NCBI GenBank assembly: GCA_030740295.1
Contig: JASLXP010000278.1
Location: forward strand, 1 to 17,057
Source of the DNA: Planctomycetota bacterium
GTDB taxonomy: Bacteria; Planctomycetota; PUPC01; JACPCR01
Reading direction: 5' to 3'
DNA: 17,057 nucleotides
The notes below the pieces were generated by a model, which made no database searches, was not told the DNA's origin, and was given only the letters and a program-made list of their open reading frames with translations. Of the stretch, positions 14,401 through 17,057 are shown piece by piece; the first letter of the stretch is position 1, and each line of letters starts with the position of its first letter. Both the position numbers and the translations under genes were made by a program.

Positions 14401-14600
14401 GCCTCACGGGCGCGTTTCTTGTAGGACCCGTTGGCTGTCAGATCCGCGACTTTGCTCCCCCTGATCCCAGTCCAGATTTCCTGGAGTATCCCATTTGAAG
14501 GCAGAGAGGACTTCGCCTGCCCGTGCGCGAATCCGCAATAAACTCCGAGCGCAAGGACTGTCGACAGCATACTCCGGACAGGAAAACGGGTTTCTTTCAT
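11451..14600 (-). CDS. Secreted PA14 - M60-like (enhancin/mucinase-type) metallopeptidase with C-terminal beta domains
   Basis: Zinc metallopeptidase; characterised M60 relatives cut mucin-type O-glycoproteins. Signal peptide 1 to about 27 (LGVYCGFAHG, then QAKSS). Residues ~37-190 are a PA14 domain (GEYTFWIASDDASELWLS, GKRYFIRVLHKEGGGDDHLA), often glycan-binding. A helical, charged linker (~195-340) follows. The M60 module starts near 348 (STGLYARPGMPVVITIP) and contains the gluzincin site HEHGHH: His554, Glu555, His558, with Glu572 (GNLGES) the probable third ligand, then PNWAGYYM. Residues ~760-825 resemble a bacterial Ig-like repeat (SHGKLTGNDDGTYVYRPEKD). The C-terminal ~210 residues are beta-rich; PVVVATIDLKKHPNFVTRI, then RNVSKSGCEITLQQ recall H-type lectin domains. 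The start has AAGGA at 8 nt. At 1049 residues it is the longest complete gene here. It is first in an operon with the sulfatase and divergent from the HzsA-like gene. Confidence 0.92.
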   Translation of the reverse strand: MKETRFPVRSMLSTVLALGVYCGFAHGQAKSSLPSNGILQEIWTGIRGSKVADLTANGSYKKRAREARILPGFRADALTDNYGARYSTLLLPPETGEYTFWIASDDASELWLSTDEQPGHLEKIASVGGYTGREAWDSVRTQKSKAATLEKGKRYFIRVLHKEGGGDDHLAVAWQGPGLARAILKGEHLRVPELDKKTKALVRKIRDEEENKARLLAKLAATRPEGLHRFANGLGKKEQGQLAQELFSLAGKAERKATPETAARLKAYGRLTARLLPTPETPVENPVLKALLVIEDLYLKTLPVDELEKMGAHRAATAFGAIPDSATAVEKTIRLSSSDKKHGSEMVSTGLYARPGMPVVITIPKELVGKNLSVQIGHHLNGKEKTKIFDCMPHSSRRFPLSTVSTKAINPHGGLMLVHVPANVGLADAAFRVAGAIEAPYFVLGKTTDEEWKTIRNRPAPWGELATENYILVAHSEALRKLDSPTDLMTWWDGNVTAHDGFYNHVTGKPFRMHTVHYAVRGVSTWPLYETKESVVTLLNLKRMKAYNDGLYLHEHGHHGDSGSMMFGNLGESTPNWAGYYMKATRGDFAWKDTEEAHMLRLFDKNDDLHQGLMQDNWWTTRYTHYWSYPVTSMMVGYVQGFGWEPFKTVVHRFTHGDDPVNQLPIFNGPAHKKKWWTVTKEDRVVLDRAKIDKWLIFLSEEAKHDVRPYFAHFRMGPSPEAAKLIDQMKLPKWDLVYIPTRRIAIGPGQTVTIPSPVQDALTYAGKIELAGIDKPSHGKLTGNDDGTYVYRPEKDFMGKASIPFRVTNKYGNVFQSALDIYVMPEDRNPHLAVGSVEEVTTKGWKAIAFPRAYRQPVVVATIDLKKHPNFVTRIRNVSKSGCEITLQQTKGDPDAGGCRATWGVMEAGEYSGKNVCLPADAGTVEVTPEGLSREANGIVRSYEHHQSLLRATMLGQVMTFNDPRWTSFFWRDERDLLGIRVGCHYGKEKAPRKKETVGYLRLSHGLCQFGDTTLRVSQSGIKSGDLSLRMEYASFNGWGFRSVERYFE

Positions 14601-14770
14601 TGCAGTATCCTTATTCTATCGGTGGGACATTCTGTGCCTCTTCGGTCGCGCGTGGCCATGATGAATGAACAGACCTCTCCTTTCAAACCTCTGCCTGTTG
14701 AAGCACCAGGGCGGCATTACAGGGCTTCGCCGTGGAGTTCGGGGGGCGGGCAGATATACTTTTCCTCCTG

Positions 14771-17057
14771 ATGCGAACAGCGAAGACAGTTATAACAACC
14801 GCACAGACGGCAAGAAGGATCGGCGGCCTGATTCTGTTGTTCGGCAGCACCGCGCTGCATGCGCCGGCCGAGGAAGTCCACATCCTGGCGCGCGATCTTT
14901 CAGGCCGCTCATCAAACGTGGCTCCGGAATATGCCCGTTTCGACAACCTCACCCTGTGCGTCGGTAAGAAGGGATTCATGGAGTGGACCGCGACAGTCAG
15001 AGGCGGGCCGTACTATCTCCATTTCTATTACTGCTCCAGGGAACGCCGCCCGTGCCGGTTGAGCATCAATGGGCAGGCGCAGAAGGGAACCCTCCTGGGC
15101 GGCATCACCGGCGGTTGGATGTCCCGGGACCTTCGCTGGCAGAGCTGCGGGCCCTTCGAACTCGAACCCGGCAGGAATCGGATCCGTCTCACAGCCGAAG
15201 GTTTCATGCCGCATCTCAAAGGACTGACCGTCTCGACCTCCGAGGGGCCGCCGGATAAGAACGTTTTCCTGACTCCGGAGGAGATCAAAACGAGGGAGAA
15301 GGCGCTGCTGGCGGAGTTCAATCTCGATGGTTTGCGGTCGGCTATCACCTGTTTGAGCAAGGAATACAAAGAGGAGTATCCGGACGCTCTAACTTTTCTG
15401 GCTCGACTCGATAAGCTGGAGAAGACGCTGACCTTTGAAATGGAAAACGGAGGTCCGGCAAAGACAACACTCGAGCAGATCCGGCAACTCCGCAGGGAGG
15501 CCCTTGTCAGGAAGAACCCGCTGCTGAACTTCGACGACCTCCTCTTCGTGAAGCGGTACACCTATCAGTCCAACCATTATTACACCGACTATATCAACGG
15601 GTGTAAGCATTTCGGGGGAAACCTGTGTGCCCTGTCGCTTTCGGATGGCAAGGTGACCGAACTGGCGCCCAAGCTGAATGGAGGTATTTTCGGCCGGTTC
15701 GACCTGTCGTTCGATGGCCGCCGGATTGTCTTCGATTACAAAAGAAGAATCGGCGAGGGTTTCCGTATCTGGGAAACAGGCATTGATGGGCAGGGCCTGC
15801 GGCAGCTCACGTTTCCGCCAAAGGATGAACAGGAGCGAATCAAGAAATACAAAATCAACCAGATGTATCAGCATCACACCGACGACATGCATCCCTGCTA
15901 TCTGCCCGATGGCGCGATCTGCTTCATTTCCACTCGGTGTGAACGGGGCATCCTCTGTGACGCGCCCGACCTCTTTTCCACCACGACGCTCTACCGGATG
16001 GACAAGGACGGGCGAAACATGGAGGTCCTTTCCAACAGCCCGGTCAGCGAGTCATCGCCGAGCGTGACGAACGACGGGCGGATCCTCTACACCCGATGGG
16101 AATACGTCGATAAAGCCGACGTGGTGATCAAGTGTCTCTGGGCCATGCGGCCGGACGGGACCGGTTCGGCCGAGATTTTCGGTAACGACATTACCTTTCC
16201 CGACACGCTCCTGCACGGGCGGGCGGTGCCCGGGCACAACAACCTGTTTGCCGTCATCGGCGCGCCACACATGCCGCTGGGCGTGGGCACGGTGATCAAG
16301 GTGAATACCAACCGTTCCATTCGCACCCGGGAGCCGATGACTTACGTCACACCGGACCTCGATATCCGTTCAGAGCACGGCTACTACCACCGGCGCAACG
16401 GGCGTTGGGCCCGCGACAACAGGGGGCCACTGTATGGCGACGTCCAGCCACTGAACGACAAGTTTTTCCTCGTCGTCTGTAATCCCGACAAGCCCTTCAA
16501 TGATGTCAGGGCCTATGGAATCTACCTGTTGGACGTATTCGGCAACCGGGTCCTGATCCATCGAGACGCGAAGATATCGTGCTGGCAGCCGATCCCATTG
16601 CGGCCCCGCAAAAGGCCGCCCGTGCTGCCTGCGTCCCGGCCGCCCGGAAAGGGGCCGGCCACCCTGGTGATGAGCAACGTGTACCGGGGGCTGGACGGCG
16701 TTCCCCCCGGCACGATCAAGTACCTTCGAGTGATGGAGACGCTGCCCCGGCCCTGGGCCGCCCGGCGGTTCTGGACCGGCGACGCCAAGTATCAACAGCA
16801 CGCGGTGGTGAGCATGAACGGCAGCCTCCACGTGAAGCGTCTGCACGGCATCGTGCCGGTAGAGGAAGACGGTTCCGCCCACTTTCAGGTTCCTCCGGAC
16901 AAGAACCTCTTCTTCCAGGTGCTGGACGAGAATTTCATGGAAGTTCAGCGCATGAGGACCTTCGTCAATCTGCGGCCCGGGGAAACGCGTTCCTGCATCG
17001 GCTGCCATGGAGAGCGGCGTCTGGCCCCTTCAACCGGCTTGGGCCACCCTCTGGCTA
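14771..17057 (+). CDS. Secreted HzsA-related protein (hydrazine synthase alpha-like: beta-propeller plus c-type heme motif), 3' end beyond the window
   Basis: A continuous frame of 762 codons with no stop to the window edge. The start MRTAKTVITT and a hydrophobic stretch GGLILLFGSTALHA give a signal peptide of about 33 residues. Residues ~35-160 form a beta domain like a carbohydrate-binding module (DNLTLCVGKKGFMEW, PYYLHFYYCSRERRPCRLSI). Residues ~165-260 are helical (EIKTREKALLAEFNL). Then comes a PD40/six-bladed-propeller-like region (LSFDGRRIVFDYKRR, HPCYLPDGAICFISTRC, PSVTNDGRILYTRWEYVD). After about 625 comes a heme-domain part with Cys742-Ile-Gly-Cys745-His746 (RSCIGCHGERR), a CxxCH c-heme site. 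This order is typical of PVC 'HzsA-related' proteins named after the anammox hydrazine synthase alpha subunit; it does not imply anammox. The start is uncertain: the ATG at 14771 has no Shine-Dalgarno, and GTG at 14732 is in frame. It is divergent from the M60 peptidase, 170 bp away. Confidence 0.85.
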   Translation, partial: MRTAKTVITTAQTARRIGGLILLFGSTALHAPAEEVHILARDLSGRSSNVAPEYARFDNLTLCVGKKGFMEWTATVRGGPYYLHFYYCSRERRPCRLSINGQAQKGTLLGGITGGWMSRDLRWQSCGPFELEPGRNRIRLTAEGFMPHLKGLTVSTSEGPPDKNVFLTPEEIKTREKALLAEFNLDGLRSAITCLSKEYKEEYPDALTFLARLDKLEKTLTFEMENGGPAKTTLEQIRQLRREALVRKNPLLNFDDLLFVKRYTYQSNHYYTDYINGCKHFGGNLCALSLSDGKVTELAPKLNGGIFGRFDLSFDGRRIVFDYKRRIGEGFRIWETGIDGQGLRQLTFPPKDEQERIKKYKINQMYQHHTDDMHPCYLPDGAICFISTRCERGILCDAPDLFSTTTLYRMDKDGRNMEVLSNSPVSESSPSVTNDGRILYTRWEYVDKADVVIKCLWAMRPDGTGSAEIFGNDITFPDTLLHGRAVPGHNNLFAVIGAPHMPLGVGTVIKVNTNRSIRTREPMTYVTPDLDIRSEHGYYHRRNGRWARDNRGPLYGDVQPLNDKFFLVVCNPDKPFNDVRAYGIYLLDVFGNRVLIHRDAKISCWQPIPLRPRKRPPVLPASRPPGKGPATLVMSNVYRGLDGVPPGTIKYLRVMETLPRPWAARRFWTGDAKYQQHAVVSMNGSLHVKRLHGIVPVEEDGSAHFQVPPDKNLFFQVLDENFMEVQRMRTFVNLRPGETRSCIGCHGERRLAPSTGLGHPLA

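Noticed and set aside
14771..17057. Anammox hydrazine synthase
   Set aside because: Similarity is to the broad HzsA-related family. No beta or gamma subunit, hydrazine dehydrogenase or other anammox gene is present, and the N-terminal sugar-binding-like domain points elsewhere.
1..17057. CRISPR array, insertion sequence, integrase, toxin-antitoxin or phage defence genes
   Set aside because: No regularly spaced repeats, transposase or integrase motifs, terminal repeats or defence domains were seen on either strand.

Overview
The window (17,057 bp, GC-rich) looks like a chromosomal fragment of an uncultured PVC-type bacterium (Planctomycetes / Lentisphaerae / Kiritimatiellaeota or a similar glycan degrader). 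This is inferred from gene content: a secreted type-I sulfatase, a PA14-M60 peptidase, a hydrazine-synthase-alpha-like (HzsA-related) secreted protein, a decayed formylglycine-generating-enzyme (SUMF1-like) gene, and two likely TTG starts. No rRNA, tRNA, CRISPR array, insertion sequence or phage gene was seen.

Layout. (1) 1-1178, minus strand: a housekeeping block hpf - ptsN - HPr-like gene, the nitrogen-PTS arrangement often found downstream of rpoN; the HPr gene runs off the left edge a few codons before its expected end. (2) 1179-2177: a gene-poor stretch with a SUMF1/FGE-like pseudogene (1552-2034). (3) 2178-3302, plus: an enolase-superfamily (mandelate racemase type) sugar-acid dehydratase candidate, convergent with (4) 3374-4597, minus: a radical SAM/SPASM protein of the AhbD/NirJ heme type with a C-terminal domain like the end of protochlorophyllide reductase BchB. 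(5) 4838-9732, plus: a secreted six-hairpin glycosidase with an F5/8C (discoidin) domain, a DegT-type PLP aminotransferase and a cytosolic NodB-like polysaccharide deacetylase; the last two are 33 bp apart and probably cotranscribed. (6) 14600-9769, minus: a 1049-aa secreted PA14-M60 (enhancin/mucinase-like) metallopeptidase followed by a secreted sulfatase, a likely two-gene operon. (7) 14771 to the right edge, plus: a long open gene (762 codons and still open) for a secreted HzsA-related protein with a sugar-binding-like N-terminal domain, a beta-propeller and a CxxCH heme site.

How it fits together (inference). M60 peptidase, sulfatase, six-hairpin glycosidase, deacetylase and acid-sugar dehydratase make a plausible tool set for sulfated or acetylated host or algal glycoproteins and polysaccharides. 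The HzsA-like protein, divergent from the peptidase, may be part of the same extracellular apparatus. The hpf-ptsN-HPr block is housekeeping and unrelated. The points most worth following up are the HzsA-like heme protein next to the mucinase/sulfatase pair, the radical SAM-PCP_red fusion, the HPr with Asp at the regulatory serine position, and the decayed SUMF1-like gene.
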